NCBI GenBank assembly: GCA_001769535.1
Contig: MEOH01000024.1
Location: 1 to 64,000, forward strand
DNA: 64,000 bases
Origin: Bacteroidetes bacterium GWF2_38_335
GTDB lineage: Bacteria; Bacteroidota; Bacteroidia; Bacteroidales; GWF2-38-335
Reading direction: 5' to 3'
The notes beneath the pieces are model-generated. The model was not told the DNA's origin. It made no database searches and was given only the letters and a program-made list of their open reading frames with translations. Below, one piece after another: positions 16,601 through 25,694 of the stretch; the first letter of the stretch is position 1, and every line of letters begins with the position of its first letter. A program made the position numbers and the translations under genes.

Positions 16601-17983
16601 TAGCGTTTCGTTCATGATTTTTTCTTCAGGCAGACTGTGGTCAACTATCTCAAGATAAAAATCATCTCCAAACTGTTCTTTCCACCAGAGGAGTGATTCC
16701 TCGGCCTGTTGTTCACCCACATTAAGTATGAGATTGGGAATTTCACCAAAACGGCCACCAGACAGAACAATCAGGTCGTCTTTGTACTTAGTGATCACAT
16801 CCTTATCAACCCTGGGAACATAGTAAAATCCATCAATATTGGCAATGGTTGAAAGTTTTGCCAGATTGTGGTATCCCTTTTTATTTTTAGCCAGAAAAAC
16901 AACATGCGAACCATTGTCTTTTGTTGATTTATCCAGATGATTTTTGCACACGTTCAATTCGCATCCTACAATCGGTTTAATGATTGCTCCAATGGGTTCG
17001 TTTCCTTTTTCTTTTTCCTCTTTATTTTTTTTAACCACATTTTTATTGTGGTTCAGGACCTCTTGAATAAAGTTAAAAGCCCCCATCATATTGCCGTTGT
17101 CAGTGATTGAAACGGCAGGCATTTTAAATTCAGCTGTTTTTTCAACCAGAGAGCTTATTTCAGTAGTTGATTGCAAAATCGAAAACTGGGTATGGTTATG
17201 CAGATGAGAGAAAGGCATATCCTTAAGCAGGGCTAAATTGTGGTCAATTTCCGAATCAGAGATTTCCTCAGATTTGACAGATTCTGCAATTTTGGCACTT
17301 TCCTTTTTAAGATTGCGATGGGGAATACCGATTGGTTCAAAGGGATTGGGATTGTTAGAAATAAATTTTCTTAAAAAATCATCTTCCTTTTGAAGATCTT
17401 TTGCCGTAAAAACTCCATTGCGCATAAGTTCCAGAAAACATCTGGCAGTTGCTTCCACATCGGCTGTTGCATTGTGGGCTTCGCTAAAACCGTGACCAAA
17501 AAGATGCGAATGAAGTTCAGAAAGAGTCGGGAGTTTAAACTTACCGCCCCTTCCACCCGGCAGCCGGCATAATTCAGCAGTTATTTCGGTACAGGTATCA
17601 AGCACAGGCATTGAAGTCAGTTTGCTGTCAATACCATACCTTAAAAATTCACATCCCAGTATATTAATGTCAAAAGCCAGATTTTGTCCGGCGATAAACT
17701 CAGTTTTTTCGAGTATTTCGTTGAATTTTGTCAGAACAGTTTGTATATCAACTCCATCCCTATTGGCTAATGCAGTTGAAATACCATGAACCTGTTCGGT
17801 GTCATAGGGGATGTCGAAACCGTCGGGTTTAATAAGATAATCATCATGTTCAAGAATATTTCCCAAATCATCGTGAAGTTGCCAGGCAATTTGAACCACT
17901 CGGGGCCAATTATCAAAATCGGAAAGCGGTGCGTTATGGTTTCGGGGCAACCCGGTGGTTTCGGTGTCAAAAATTAAGTACAT
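13610..17983 (-). CDS. dnaE: DNA polymerase III alpha subunit with fused N-terminal proofreading exonuclease
   Basis: A 1457-residue replicative polymerase. Residues 1-200 are a DnaQ-type DEDDh exonuclease (FDTETTG, later HNATADVEAT). Then comes a PHP domain (SHLHNHTQFSILQ from about 255), the C-family polymerase core with PDIDIDFDDEGRD, and a C-terminal helix-hairpin-helix and OB-fold region. The exonuclease-alpha fusion is longer than the about 1160 residues of enterobacterial DnaE but is known from other Bacteroidota, so proofreading is probably in cis. Its start lies about 220 bp from divergent rpsP, sharing an intergenic promoter region. Confidence 0.95.
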   Translation of the reverse strand: MYLIFDTETTGLPRNHNAPLSDFDNWPRVVQIAWQLHDDLGNILEHDDYLIKPDGFDIPYDTEQVHGISTALANRDGVDIQTVLTKFNEILEKTEFIAGQNLAFDINILGCEFLRYGIDSKLTSMPVLDTCTEITAELCRLPGGRGGKFKLPTLSELHSHLFGHGFSEAHNATADVEATARCFLELMRNGVFTAKDLQKEDDFLRKFISNNPNPFEPIGIPHRNLKKESAKIAESVKSEEISDSEIDHNLALLKDMPFSHLHNHTQFSILQSTTEISSLVEKTAEFKMPAVSITDNGNMMGAFNFIQEVLNHNKNVVKKNKEEKEKGNEPIGAIIKPIVGCELNVCKNHLDKSTKDNGSHVVFLAKNKKGYHNLAKLSTIANIDGFYYVPRVDKDVITKYKDDLIVLSGGRFGEIPNLILNVGEQQAEESLLWWKEQFGDDFYLEIVDHSLPEEKIMNETLLRFSKKHNIKLVATNNSYYIEQSEADAHDILLCVRDSEKQATPIGKGRGYRFGFPNQEFYFKSQEEMKKIFSSLPEAIINISEVTDKIEIYDLATDVLLPQFDIPEEFKNPEDEKDSGKRGENAYLRHLTFKGAEKRYGTLTPELKERLEFELETIEKTGYPGYFLIVQDFTSQARKMGVSVGPGRGSAAGSAVAYCIGITNVDPIKYDLLFERFLNPDRVSLPDIDIDFDDEGRDSVIKWVVEKYGYHQVAQIITYGTMAAKSSIRDTARVLDLPLANADKLAKLMPDIKLNKLFTMDKASLKEKAKDKYQDALELISIVEKGNSPEAETLSKAKYLEGSLRNTGVHACGVIITPRNITELIPVTKAKDADLLVTQFDNSVVEPAGLLKMDFLGLKTLTLIKHSVRMIKERYGIDIDPDEIPLDDEKTYQLFQKGETIGIFQYESPGMQKHLKELKPTTFADLIAMNALYRPGPMEYIPSFIKRKHGQEEVTYDLADMKENLEETYGITVYQEQVMLLSQRLAGFSKGEADTLRKAMGKKKFDLLEKMKPKFLDQGEQKGHPRDKLEKIWKDWEAFASYAFNKSHSTCYAYIAFQTAYLKANYPSEYMASVLSNNMSDIKQVTFFMDECKRMGLKVLGPDVNESGVSFIVNSDGNIRFGMAAIKGVGEAAVESIIKERNSKGEFTGIFDFVERVDLRAVNKKSIEALAIAGGFDRFSEIKRHQYFAPDDLGTIFIEKLIRYGNKQKEDKSSNQVSLFGTVETARISKPDIPNCPEWRTKERLEKEKELVGIYISAHPLDYFRLEMAQLNLTPLSELSDLKKYFNKDIVVAGMVSEPKKGVTKTNKPFASLVLEDYTGGHKFFLFGNDYVSYSKFLDEELSLVIFGKVQPRLYPKDKDNPELEFRIKKIHLLTEVRDELFNSVNITIDIKNVTREFIDEFHKVALANEGKKKLTVCFNSAEDGIRLKMFSRNYRVNLSENLVGFLAKNPNIEFKFE

Positions 17984-18135
17984 AAAATTGTTTCGGTTTA
18001 ATAATCAGTGAATTGGAAGCTATAAAATCCATCCAATGCAGTCCATTAAAAATACTTAAAAGAAAGCCATAAAAATGCTTGTGTTGATAAAAATGGAAAA
18101 ATACAGTGACTGATATATTAATTTATTTTAGAAGG

Positions 18136-18166
18136 TTTGGATATTAACGATTTAATAGTAACTTTG
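18136..18166 (+). promoter_or_regulatory. rpsP promoter
   Basis: TTTG (18136-18139) and TAACTTTG (18159-18166) fit the Bacteroidota -33 and -7 elements with a 19-nt spacer. The S16 start codon lies 33 bp further on. Confidence 0.65.
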
Positions 18167-18199
18167 CACCTCAATTTTTTAACTTAAATTTTTAACACG

Positions 18200-18883
18200 A
18201 TGCCTGTAAAGATCAGATTACAAAGACACGGAAGAAAAGGAAGACCTTACTACCACATAGTGGTAGCAGATAGCAGGGCGCCACGAGATGGTAAATACAT
18301 TGAAAGATTGGGTATTTATAATCCCATCACAAATCCTGCTACTATTGAAATAAATTTTGATAAGGCATTACAGTGGCTGCTAAACGGTGCGCAACCCACC
18401 GACACTACAAGAACAATTCTTAAGAACGAAGGAATTATCTTCAAAAAACACCTTCTTGAAGGAGTGAAAAAGGGTGCGTTTGACGAAAGTCAGGCCGAAA
18501 CTAAATTTCAAACCTGGTTAAAGGAAAAGAGATCAAAAATCGAAGCCAAAAAAGACAAATTAGGTAAGGAAAGCGACAAAGATTTAGCACAACGTCTTGA
18601 TGCTGAAAGCAAAGCCAATGAAAAAAGAGCTGAAGCTATAGCTAAGAAAAATGCTAAAATTGCTGCAGACGCCAGAGCTGCAAAAGAAGTACCTGCAGAG
18701 GATGCTGAAGAAGTAGTACCTGAAGTGGTTGCTGAAGTAGCAGCACCTGAAGTGGTTGCCGAAGTAGCAGCACCTGAAGTGGTTGCTGAAGAAGCAGCAC
18801 CTGAAGTAGTTGCTGAAGAAGCACCTGCCCAGGATCAAACAGCCGAAAACACACAGGTTGAAGAAACAAAACCAGAAGAATAG
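18200..18883 (+). CDS. rpsP: 30S ribosomal protein S16 with long acidic repeat tail
   Basis: The first 80 or so residues are canonical S16 ([35 protein letters not shown]). Residues about 85-150 form a charged helical extension as in other Bacteroidota. The last 60 or so are a low-complexity tail with about four EVVAEVAAP-type nonapeptides, giving 227 residues in all. It probably remains a functional small-subunit protein; the tail is likely surface-exposed and variable. rimM follows 6 bp after the stop, the usual pair. Confidence 0.95.
   Translation: MPVKIRLQRHGRKGRPYYHIVVADSRAPRDGKYIERLGIYNPITNPATIEINFDKALQWLLNGAQPTDTTRTILKNEGIIFKKHLLEGVKKGAFDESQAETKFQTWLKEKRSKIEAKKDKLGKESDKDLAQRLDAESKANEKRAEAIAKKNAKIAADARAAKEVPAEDAEEVVPEVVAEVAAPEVVAEVAAPEVVAEEAAPEVVAEEAPAQDQTAENTQVEETKPEE
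18722..18826 (+). repeat. 27-bp tandem repeat inside rpsP
   Basis: About four copies of a GAAGTGGTTGCTGAAGTAGC...-type 27-mer encode EVVAEVAAP or EVVAEEAAP. The last copy is shortened by one codon. Copy number is likely to vary between strains. Confidence 0.85.
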
Positions 18884-18889
18884 TTTTTA

Positions 18890-19423
18890 ATGGTTAATGA
18901 CAACTGTTTGTTAATTGGAAGGATTGCAAAAACGTACGGAACCGATGGTGAATTCCTTCTGAAACTAGACAAACAGTATTCTTCTGATGATTTTATTAAT
19001 GAGGAATCAGTCTTCGTTGAAATAGACGGCAGACTGATTCCTTTTTTTATAGAGGAAATTAGTTCCCGGAATGATAATTCCCTGATAATAAAATTTGATG
19101 ATATTGTGAGTGAATCCCGCACCAACCTGATTCTTGAAAAGCGGGTTTTTGTAAAATATAAAAAAGTTAGAAGGGAAAGAGACGGACTGGATTTATTTAG
19201 AGAACTAACAGGTTATGAGGTTATTGATAATATTCATGGAAAACTTGGAATAATAGCAGAATTGCTCGAATTTAATGCCAATCCTGTTTTTTCAATAAAA
19301 TCAGGCAAACAGGAAATTCTAATACCAGCAAACAGAGAATTCATCGAATCGGTCGATCATAAAAGAAAATCCATCCTTATAAACTCCCCTAAAGGTCTTA
19401 TTGATATATATCTGAATCAGTAA
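18890..19423 (+). CDS. rimM: ribosome maturation factor RimM
   Basis: A 177-residue protein with the N-terminal RimM barrel (LIGRIAKTYGTDGEFLLKL) and a C-terminal PRC-barrel region (LTGYEVIDNIHGKLGIIAELLE, then EILIPANREFIESVD). It binds S19 and assists 30S head assembly and 16S rRNA processing. Family length is normal. It is cotranscribed with rpsP. Confidence 0.92.
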   Translation: MVNDNCLLIGRIAKTYGTDGEFLLKLDKQYSSDDFINEESVFVEIDGRLIPFFIEEISSRNDNSLIIKFDDIVSESRTNLILEKRVFVKYKKVRRERDGLDLFRELTGYEVIDNIHGKLGIIAELLEFNANPVFSIKSGKQEILIPANREFIESVDHKRKSILINSPKGLIDIYLNQ

Positions 19424-19494
19424 TGTTTTTTTTAATTTTTCTTGACACGAAACTAAAACTTTACGAACTTTACGAACTTTACAAACTTATACCC

Positions 19495-19674
19495 ATGGAT
19501 TCGAAAGCAAAAGTACTTGACACCCTGAAAAAAAGTCCAAAACCATTAAAAGCAACAGAAATAGCTGAAAAATCGGGACTTGATAAGAAGGAAGTCGATA
19601 AAGCAATGAAGGATTTAAAAACTGAAAACCTGATTGAATCACCTAAAGTTTGTTTCTGGCAGGCAAAAAAGTAA
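19495..19674 (+). CDS. small winged-helix DNA-binding protein
   Basis: From the internal ATG at 19495 this is a 59-residue protein, KAKVLDTLKKSPKPLKATEIAEKSGLDKKEVDKAMKDLK..., a compact winged helix-turn-helix of the MarR/ArsR-like type. The ORF track starts at 19423, but the added N-terminus (FFLIFLDTKLKLYELYELYK) is encoded by a repeated TTTACGAAC-type sequence and looks non-coding, so I prefer the later start. It may be a regulator or nucleoid-type protein; target unknown. Confidence 0.65.
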   Translation: MDSKAKVLDTLKKSPKPLKATEIAEKSGLDKKEVDKAMKDLKTENLIESPKVCFWQAKK

Positions 19675-19680
19675 TTGACA

Positions 19681-20244
19681 CTACTTATTATTAAAGGCAT
19701 TCATTGTTGACGTAATACCGATAAAGCCAAAGCTTTTTATTGCATCGGTGGCTATTGTTATGCGGTCGGGGAGGGCTTTTTCTTCTTCTGCCGACCAATT
19801 GCTGAGCACATAGTTTGCTTGTGCACCGGAAGGAAAATCATTTCCAATCCCAAATCTCATACGGGCATAGTCTGATGTGCCCAAAATCTCATTGATACTA
19901 CCCAAACCGTTGTGTCCTGCATCTCCTCCTTTTGCTCTAAGTCTGATTACTCCAAATGGTAGAGCGATATCATCATTTACAACCAGCAAATTTTCGACAG
20001 GAATATTTTCTTTTTTCAGCCAGTAATTCACAGCCAGTCCGCTGCGATTCATGTAAGTTGAAGGTTTAAGTAAAATATAGGTCCTGGCTTTCCATTTCAT
20101 TTCAGCAATAAACCCGTATCGTTTGTCTATAAAAACGATATTGGACGCACCGGCAAGTGCGTCCAATATTTTAAATCCTATATTATGTCGCGTGTTCTGG
20201 TACTCAGGTCCTATGTTTCCCAGTCCGGCAATCAAATATTTCAT
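19681..20244 (-). CDS. pth: peptidyl-tRNA hydrolase
   Basis: A 187-residue Pth. [18 protein letters not shown] holds the catalytic His21 and the Asn10 region (Ile replaces the common Pro in GNPG). NDDIALPFG holds the catalytic Asp, and [12 protein letters not shown] the substrate loop. It recycles peptidyl-tRNA released from stalled ribosomes. It lies 5 bp downstream of rplY, the common rplY-pth operon. Confidence 0.93.
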   Translation of the reverse strand: MKYLIAGLGNIGPEYQNTRHNIGFKILDALAGASNIVFIDKRYGFIAEMKWKARTYILLKPSTYMNRSGLAVNYWLKKENIPVENLLVVNDDIALPFGVIRLRAKGGDAGHNGLGSINEILGTSDYARMRFGIGNDFPSGAQANYVLSNWSAEEEKALPDRITIATDAIKSFGFIGITSTMNAFNNK

Positions 20245-20249
20245 CGAGT

Positions 20250-20870
20250 TTATTTTTCAGCTGTTTCAGCTGTTTCAGCGCCCTCACCTTCAGCAGCAGC
20301 AGCAGTTTCTTCTTCCATACCTTTAGCGGCACGGGTCAGTTTAACTGAACATACTACGGTATTGGGGTTGTCGATCAGTTCAATGTTGTCAAACTTAAGA
20401 TCTTTAACTTTAATTGTTTTTCCAAGTTCAATTTCCGAAACGTCAACATCAAGAATATCAGGTAGATCTTTGATTAATCCGCGAACTTTTAACAGTCTGT
20501 GCTCTAAAGCAAGCTTACCACCTGCCTGAACACCGGGAGCAAATCCATGCAATTTAACAGGAACATGAATAAGAATAGGTTTTTCTTGGCTTACCTGAAG
20601 AAAATCAACATGAAGGATATGATCTTTTACCGGATGGAACTGAACATCGTGAAGAATAGCATCAATGAGATTGCCGTCGATATCAAGTTTCACGGTATAA
20701 ACATTTGGTGAGTAGATAAGGTCTTTAAAACTTTTATCTTCTGTATAGAAATGATAATTTTTTTCACCACCATAAACTACGCAGGGTACATTGCTTTCTC
20801 TTCTCAGAGATTTTGTGTCTTTTTTTCCTAAGGCTTCCCTTGATTTTCCTTTAATTTCAATTGTTTTCAT
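20250..20870 (-). CDS. rplY: 50S ribosomal protein L25 (CTC type)
   Basis: A 206-residue L25/general-stress CTC protein. An N-terminal 5S rRNA-binding barrel ([32 protein letters not shown]) is followed by the TL5/CTC beta domain ([29 protein letters not shown]) and a short Ala/Glu-rich tail. Length agrees with the two-domain form. First gene of the rplY-pth pair. Confidence 0.93.
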   Translation of the reverse strand: MKTIEIKGKSREALGKKDTKSLRRESNVPCVVYGGEKNYHFYTEDKSFKDLIYSPNVYTVKLDIDGNLIDAILHDVQFHPVKDHILHVDFLQVSQEKPILIHVPVKLHGFAPGVQAGGKLALEHRLLKVRGLIKDLPDILDVDVSEIELGKTIKVKDLKFDNIELIDNPNTVVCSVKLTRAAKGMEEETAAAAEGEGAETAETAEK

Positions 20871-21006
20871 GATCTAATTTTTTGTGCTACTTAAAACTCG
20901 GAAGGAGTTTCCTTCCTATTTCCCATTACACTTTTTTAATAGTCTAATAAAGAGCCGCAAAGATAATACCTATCCTTGAAATAGAAAACAAATTCGAAAA
21001 AAAACT

Positions 21007-21951
21007 TTATACTATAAAAGTTTTGCTAATAGACTGATAATTATATACTTTATTGATTACGTCTGCAAAAAGTTCGGCTATTGAGATAACTTTTATTTTT
21101 GGTGACTCCACTTTTAATGGAATTGAGTCGGTAACAATGACTTCAGAAATTAATGATTTTTCGATACGTTCATAAGCGGGACCTGACAAAACAGGGTGTG
21201 TGGCAAGAGCGCGAACACTTTTTGCTCCTTTGCCGATCATCATATCTGCTGCTTTGGTAATGGTTCCTGCTGTATCTATCATATCATCAACGATCACAAT
21301 GTTTTTTCCTTTAACATCTCCAATAACTGTCATTTCGCCCACTTCATTGGCTTTTTCCCTGGTTTTGTGACAGATAACCATTGGTGCCTGTAAAAATCTT
21401 GAATATGCATTGGCTCTTTTTGTCCCGCCCATGTCGGGTGAAGCAATTACAAGATCTTTAATATCAAGACTTTTAATATACGGAACAAAAAGTGAAGATG
21501 CATAAACATGGTCAACAGGAACATTGAAAAATCCCTGTATCTGATCGGCGTGCAGGTCCATGGTCATAACGCGGCTTACTCCGGATGCATGCAAAAGATC
21601 GGCAATAAGTTTTGCGCCGATAGAAACCCTGGGTTTATCTTTTCTGTCCTGACGGGCAAAACCGAAGTAAGGGATTACAGCTACAATTTTATAGGCTGAA
21701 GCTCTTCGAGCTGCATCAATCATAAGCAGTAATTCCAAAAGGTTGTCACTGGGAGCAAAGGTTGACTGTATAATAAATACATGTCGTCCTCTTACAGTTT
21801 CATCAAATGATGGCTGAAATTCACCATCGCTGAAATATAAAACGGAGGTTTTTCCCAACTCTGCTCCGTAATTTTTTACGATTTTTTCTGCCAGATATAT
21901 GGATGCTGATCCGGCAAAGAACTTAATTGAATTGTCGTGTGATGCGTGCAT
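21007..21951 (-). CDS. prs: ribose-phosphate pyrophosphokinase
   Basis: A 314-residue PRPP synthetase making 5-phosphoribosyl diphosphate from ribose 5-phosphate and ATP. The flexible ATP loop FARQDRKDKPRVSIGAKLIADLL and the PRPP-binding VIVDDMIDTAGT motif are present, and TMDLHADQIQGFF is conserved. Family length is normal. Upstream of rplY on the same strand with a gap of about 140 bp. Confidence 0.95.
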   Translation of the reverse strand: MHASHDNSIKFFAGSASIYLAEKIVKNYGAELGKTSVLYFSDGEFQPSFDETVRGRHVFIIQSTFAPSDNLLELLLMIDAARRASAYKIVAVIPYFGFARQDRKDKPRVSIGAKLIADLLHASGVSRVMTMDLHADQIQGFFNVPVDHVYASSLFVPYIKSLDIKDLVIASPDMGGTKRANAYSRFLQAPMVICHKTREKANEVGEMTVIGDVKGKNIVIVDDMIDTAGTITKAADMMIGKGAKSVRALATHPVLSGPAYERIEKSLISEVIVTDSIPLKVESPKIKVISIAELFADVINKVYNYQSISKTFIV

Positions 21952-22040
21952 TTCGAGTAGTTTTAAATGAAATCCGGCACAAAGCTATATAAAAAAAACT
22001 TATGTGCTTTGTAATTTTATTCACAAGTTAGTAACTGAAT

Positions 22041-22634
22041 TTACTCTTCGTTAATTCCATCAATAAAAGACAGAATATCATCTCGTCCGGCACCAGAAAT
22101 AGCCGAACTGGCAAAAGCAAGGGGCAATTCGTCCCATGTTTCAAGCATGGTGGTTTTGTAAACAGAGAGGTTTTTAATCAGTTCGGCCTTTGATAGTTTA
22201 TCGGTCTTTGTGAATACCATGCAAAAAGGTACATTTTTTTCGGCCAGCCATGACATAAATTCAAGATCAATTCTCTGGGGTTTGTGACGGCTGTCGATTA
22301 AAACAAAAATACATGCAAGTGTTTCCCGTTTTGTAAGGTAAATGGAAAGCATTTTCCCCCATTTATACCGGGTGGTTTTTGAAACTCTTGCATATCCGAA
22401 TCCAGGGAGGTCAACAATATACCAACTGTTGTTGATAAGAAAATGATTGATCAGCTGTGTTTTGCCTGGTGATGAGGATGTTTTTGCAAGTTTTCTGTTA
22501 TTGACAAGCATATTTATCAATGAGGATTTTCCAACATTGGATCGTCCAATAAATGCAAATTCCTTTAACATGCTTTCGGGGCAATCCCTGTAATCAGGAG
22601 AACTGCAAACAAACTCAGCTGTTTTTATAATCAT
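22041..22634 (-). CDS. engB: ribosome biogenesis GTP-binding protein YihA/YsxC/EngB
   Basis: A 197-residue small GTPase with G1 GRSNVGKSSLIN, G3 DLPGFGYA and G4 TKTDK, the pattern of EngB, which acts in 50S assembly. Length is normal. It starts 2 bp after the stop of the KASIII-like gene, so the two are cotranscribed. Confidence 0.93.
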   Translation of the reverse strand: MIIKTAEFVCSSPDYRDCPESMLKEFAFIGRSNVGKSSLINMLVNNRKLAKTSSSPGKTQLINHFLINNSWYIVDLPGFGYARVSKTTRYKWGKMLSIYLTKRETLACIFVLIDSRHKPQRIDLEFMSWLAEKNVPFCMVFTKTDKLSKAELIKNLSVYKTTMLETWDELPLAFASSAISGAGRDDILSFIDGINEE

Positions 22635-22635
22635 A

Positions 22636-23604
22636 TCAAAGTTTTTTCAGCAACATGGCACCGCATGAATATCCTCCTCCAAAAACAATAACGACAATAA
22701 TGTCGTCCTTTTGGTAAAGATCAATGTTCTCGGATAATGCAATGGCCGAACTGGCACAACCGGTGTTCCCGAGTTTGTCCAGATTAACCAGTACTTTGGA
22801 TGAATCCATTTCAAGCAGGAAAGCAACGGATTCAATTATTCTGATGTTGGCCTGATGTGGAACAAGAAATTTCAGGTCGTCAATAGTGTATCCGTTTTTT
22901 TTCAGTATATCGGATGTGCATTGTGACATGTATTTTCCTGCATTGATGAAAACATTTCTTCCGTCGGGCATTTGTATCTTCCCGTTAAAGGGTCGGTTGT
23001 AAACGCCGTCCGGACCTTTTCCCACATGGGCTAATCCACGGGTGTATATATCAAGTATTTCTATGTCTGTTTCACTGTGTTTTTCCTTCGATATGAAGAC
23101 GGCCGCTGCCCCATCGCCCCAAAGATGTCCCGAGATTGGGTTTGATTCATCATTGTAGGCCGAATTATGTTCTGATACAACAATAAGGGCTTTTGAGGCC
23201 TTACCGGTTGCAAAATAACCTTCGGCAATTTCCACGGCGTTAATAAATGTTGAACAAGCAGATGAAACAGAAGTTACAATGGCATTTTCAATGGAATATT
23301 TTTTCTGAACGGCATGAGCCAATGTTCCCACTGTATCAAAAGGCGAATATGTTCCTCCAATAATCAGATCCACTTCAGTAATATGAAATGGAAGTTTTGG
23401 TAAGGCTCTTTCAACTGCCTCGATGGCCATCGTGTTGGTGTTTTCTCCATCAGTGGCAACCCTTCGTTCAATAATTCCTGATTTTGAATAAATGTCCTCC
23501 GTACTTAGGCCGTTGAGCTCTGAAAAATATTTATTATCAAGAACCTTTGATGGGAAATAATGTGCAACGGCATTTATGATCATTTTCCTGTCAATATTGT
23601 TCAT
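22636..23604 (-). CDS. 3-oxoacyl-ACP synthase III family protein (FabH-like)
   Basis: A 322-residue thiolase-fold condensing enzyme with the KASIII triad in place: Cys117 (SSACSTF), His250 (VPHQANI) and Asn280 (GNTGCAS). It would condense an acyl-CoA with malonyl-ACP to start fatty acid or specialised lipid synthesis. The protein is somewhat diverged from housekeeping FabH and there is no fatty acid gene nearby, so a paralog with another starter is possible. An alternative start is Met8 (KMIINAVAHYFP). Confidence 0.85.
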   Translation of the reverse strand: MNNIDRKMIINAVAHYFPSKVLDNKYFSELNGLSTEDIYSKSGIIERRVATDGENTNTMAIEAVERALPKLPFHITEVDLIIGGTYSPFDTVGTLAHAVQKKYSIENAIVTSVSSACSTFINAVEIAEGYFATGKASKALIVVSEHNSAYNDESNPISGHLWGDGAAAVFISKEKHSETDIEILDIYTRGLAHVGKGPDGVYNRPFNGKIQMPDGRNVFINAGKYMSQCTSDILKKNGYTIDDLKFLVPHQANIRIIESVAFLLEMDSSKVLVNLDKLGNTGCASSAIALSENIDLYQKDDIIVVIVFGGGYSCGAMLLKKL

Positions 23605-23747
23605 TAATTATTAAATAGTTGAATAAATAATCTCAATTGCATAAATTATTTATTAAGAACACAAAGGAAAAGAAAATATGTCATATATACGGATGAAAAT
23701 GGTGTTTTTTTAATTTTTGTTTTATTGGAAGTGGGCAAAACAGTGAT

Positions 23748-24845
23748 TTATTTATTAGTTTTTCCACAGAATGTCCATCCCAATCCCCATTCGATAAAGT
23801 CAGCACTGGCATAATGGGTGTGAAGCGCAACTACTCCGAACAGGTTTTTATACATATACCCTTTTATTCCAACCCGATCATATATCCTTCCATTGTAAAG
23901 TTTATTATCTATGACGTAAAATCCTATATTGGCAAAGAACAGAATACGGTTGAACTCAATTTCATAGGTAAAATGCAATCCGGTCCTGTACCTGTCTGAT
24001 TTATCCGGCTCACCATTTCCTTTATAATATCCATCATTTGATTCTATATAAAATTGATCAATACCTATGCCGATAAGATTTTTCCGGTTAATTTTCTTAA
24101 GAACATCTCCGCAAAATGAAGAAACGAAATATTTTCCTTTATCCAGTTCTCTGAATTCATTGAACGCAACAGCATAATATAATTCATATTTTAATAGCTT
24201 CTCAGGTTGTTCAATATTTCTTTTTTCCAACAGGGGATTGTTGTTTTTAAAATTATATGTTACTCCGGCAGTTCCCGTAATAACATTAAATCCCAGATTT
24301 GGTTTTGTCCAGGCTCCGTTTGAATAATGGGTAAAACCGATGCCTCCAAATAATTTTATCTTATCTGATAATCTGAATTTCACATCGTATGCCAGATTGA
24401 AGTAAACATTGACATTTGATCCGATGGCTCCGTTGAAATAATTTGTTTCCGCATCAAAAGGGGCGTTGAGCCATGATGCTCCGGCCGAAACCTGATAGTT
24501 GAATGAGAAAAATTCTTTTCTGTAAATTGGTTTAATGAGAAAACCATATAAAGCATAAGCTTTTCCCATTAAATCGGGGTCTCCCAAATCGGCAAAATAG
24601 GTTCCTACACCAATCTCAGGAAACCTGTGGATAATATGCCAGTCCTTCTTTCCTGTCAGCTGCTTTGAAATACAAAATTCACCTGCTTTAATACGGTCAC
24701 GGGCAATATATCTGATTAAAGGATGGTGGTTTGCAATTAGTCCGTATTGACCTTTAACTGTATAATTGAATCCGGTTTCCTGCGAAAAAACTATGTTTCC
24801 AGAAAATACAAATAGAAAAATTACCGGTATTATCATCTTGCTCAC
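23748..24845 (-). CDS. acyloxyacyl hydrolase / PagL-like lipid A deacylase
   Basis: A 365-residue exported outer-membrane beta-barrel protein with signal peptide (MSKMIIPVIFLFVFSGNIVFS). GIGFTHYSNGAW carries the His-x-Ser pair of PagL-type lipid A 3-O-deacylases, followed by LGFNVITGTAG. The Bacteroidota members of this family are longer than PagL of Pseudomonas, as here. It would remove an acyl chain from lipid A in the outer membrane. Function is by motif; transcribed alone. Confidence 0.75.
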   Translation of the reverse strand: MSKMIIPVIFLFVFSGNIVFSQETGFNYTVKGQYGLIANHHPLIRYIARDRIKAGEFCISKQLTGKKDWHIIHRFPEIGVGTYFADLGDPDLMGKAYALYGFLIKPIYRKEFFSFNYQVSAGASWLNAPFDAETNYFNGAIGSNVNVYFNLAYDVKFRLSDKIKLFGGIGFTHYSNGAWTKPNLGFNVITGTAGVTYNFKNNNPLLEKRNIEQPEKLLKYELYYAVAFNEFRELDKGKYFVSSFCGDVLKKINRKNLIGIGIDQFYIESNDGYYKGNGEPDKSDRYRTGLHFTYEIEFNRILFFANIGFYVIDNKLYNGRIYDRVGIKGYMYKNLFGVVALHTHYASADFIEWGLGWTFCGKTNK

Positions 24846-24901
24846 AGAACAAAAATAAATAATTTATCCGGTAATTGGCTTTGATGGGGGTAAATTCCAC
24901 C

Positions 24902-25549
24902 TTAGAATAATCCGAATTTGAATCCCATATTTACTGAAATGCCCGAAAGGTCATTGTCTGAGATACGGTTCATGTTCGATCCAATTGTATATCTGTAGGA
25001 AACTCCCAAAGATGCCCTGAAAAATTTTATCAGATTGATTTCAAGGTCTACGCCCGGTTCGAGCACAATAAAACCTGAACTTTCAAGGGCATTACCATAG
25101 TATTGATCTGAGAAAAGCGAGCCGGGGTCTTTTTCATAAATTGTTGCTCCACCGGCACCTAAGACAAAAGGAACCGATAAATGAAAGGGGTTTTGAGGCA
25201 TTATAATATATTCGAACATTAGTCCGCCATACCCAAAATCCAAAGTTAAATCAGTATTGGTTCCTGCGTCACCTGTTCCGGTAAAGCTTACTGTATTTGC
25301 CAGGCCAAACCCCGCGCCTCCGATAACAAGGCGGTGATTGATGATCCATCCGCCTTTTCCGCCTAATAACAATCCGGCATCTTTATTGACCATTGATACT
25401 TTCATGTCAAATGACCCATAACCGCCATTTGTGAATGAACCATCGAAAAGAGTTTTAATTTCTTCATTTTCATTTGATCCGGCATTTTCCTGTGAAAAGC
25501 CAAAAAATGCTGTAATAAGCAAAATTTGAATTAATAATATTTTTTTCAT
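24902..25549 (-). CDS. outer membrane beta-barrel protein
   Basis: A 215-residue protein with a clear signal peptide (MKKILLIQILLITAFFGFSQ) and alternating aromatic/Gly-rich strands ending in Phe (MGFKFGLF), typical of small outer-membrane barrels of Bacteroidota. No specific function is recognisable. It is followed by the PagL-like gene on the same strand with a gap of 56 bp. Confidence 0.7.
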   Translation of the reverse strand: MKKILLIQILLITAFFGFSQENAGSNENEEIKTLFDGSFTNGGYGSFDMKVSMVNKDAGLLLGGKGGWIINHRLVIGGAGFGLANTVSFTGTGDAGTNTDLTLDFGYGGLMFEYIIMPQNPFHLSVPFVLGAGGATIYEKDPGSLFSDQYYGNALESSGFIVLEPGVDLEINLIKFFRASLGVSYRYTIGSNMNRISDNDLSGISVNMGFKFGLF

Positions 25550-25669
25550 GTCAAGGTGTTTTTATTTCTAAGGACAAAAAAAATGTGATGGGGTTGCATG
25601 AAAATAAGGTTTTATTTATTTCATGAACAAAACAAATGGTTTCAATGTTAAATATTGCATGCGAATTAG

Positions 25670-25677
25670 TACTTTTG
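25670..25677 (+). promoter_or_regulatory. -7 element upstream of the ABC ATPase
   Basis: TACTTTTG matches TAnnTTTG, 17 bp before the start codon at 25695. No well-spaced -33 TTG is evident. Confidence 0.4.
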
Positions 25678-25694
25678 GGTGTTAATTAAAAAGA

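Noticed and set aside
18584-18869. Leu/Phe/Cys-rich - strand ORFs opposite rpsP
   Set aside because: Low-complexity shadows of the S16 repeat tail.
19423-19494. Upstream start for the winged-helix gene
   Set aside because: The added residues come from TTTACGAAC-like tandem repeats; the ATG at 19495 begins the conserved part.
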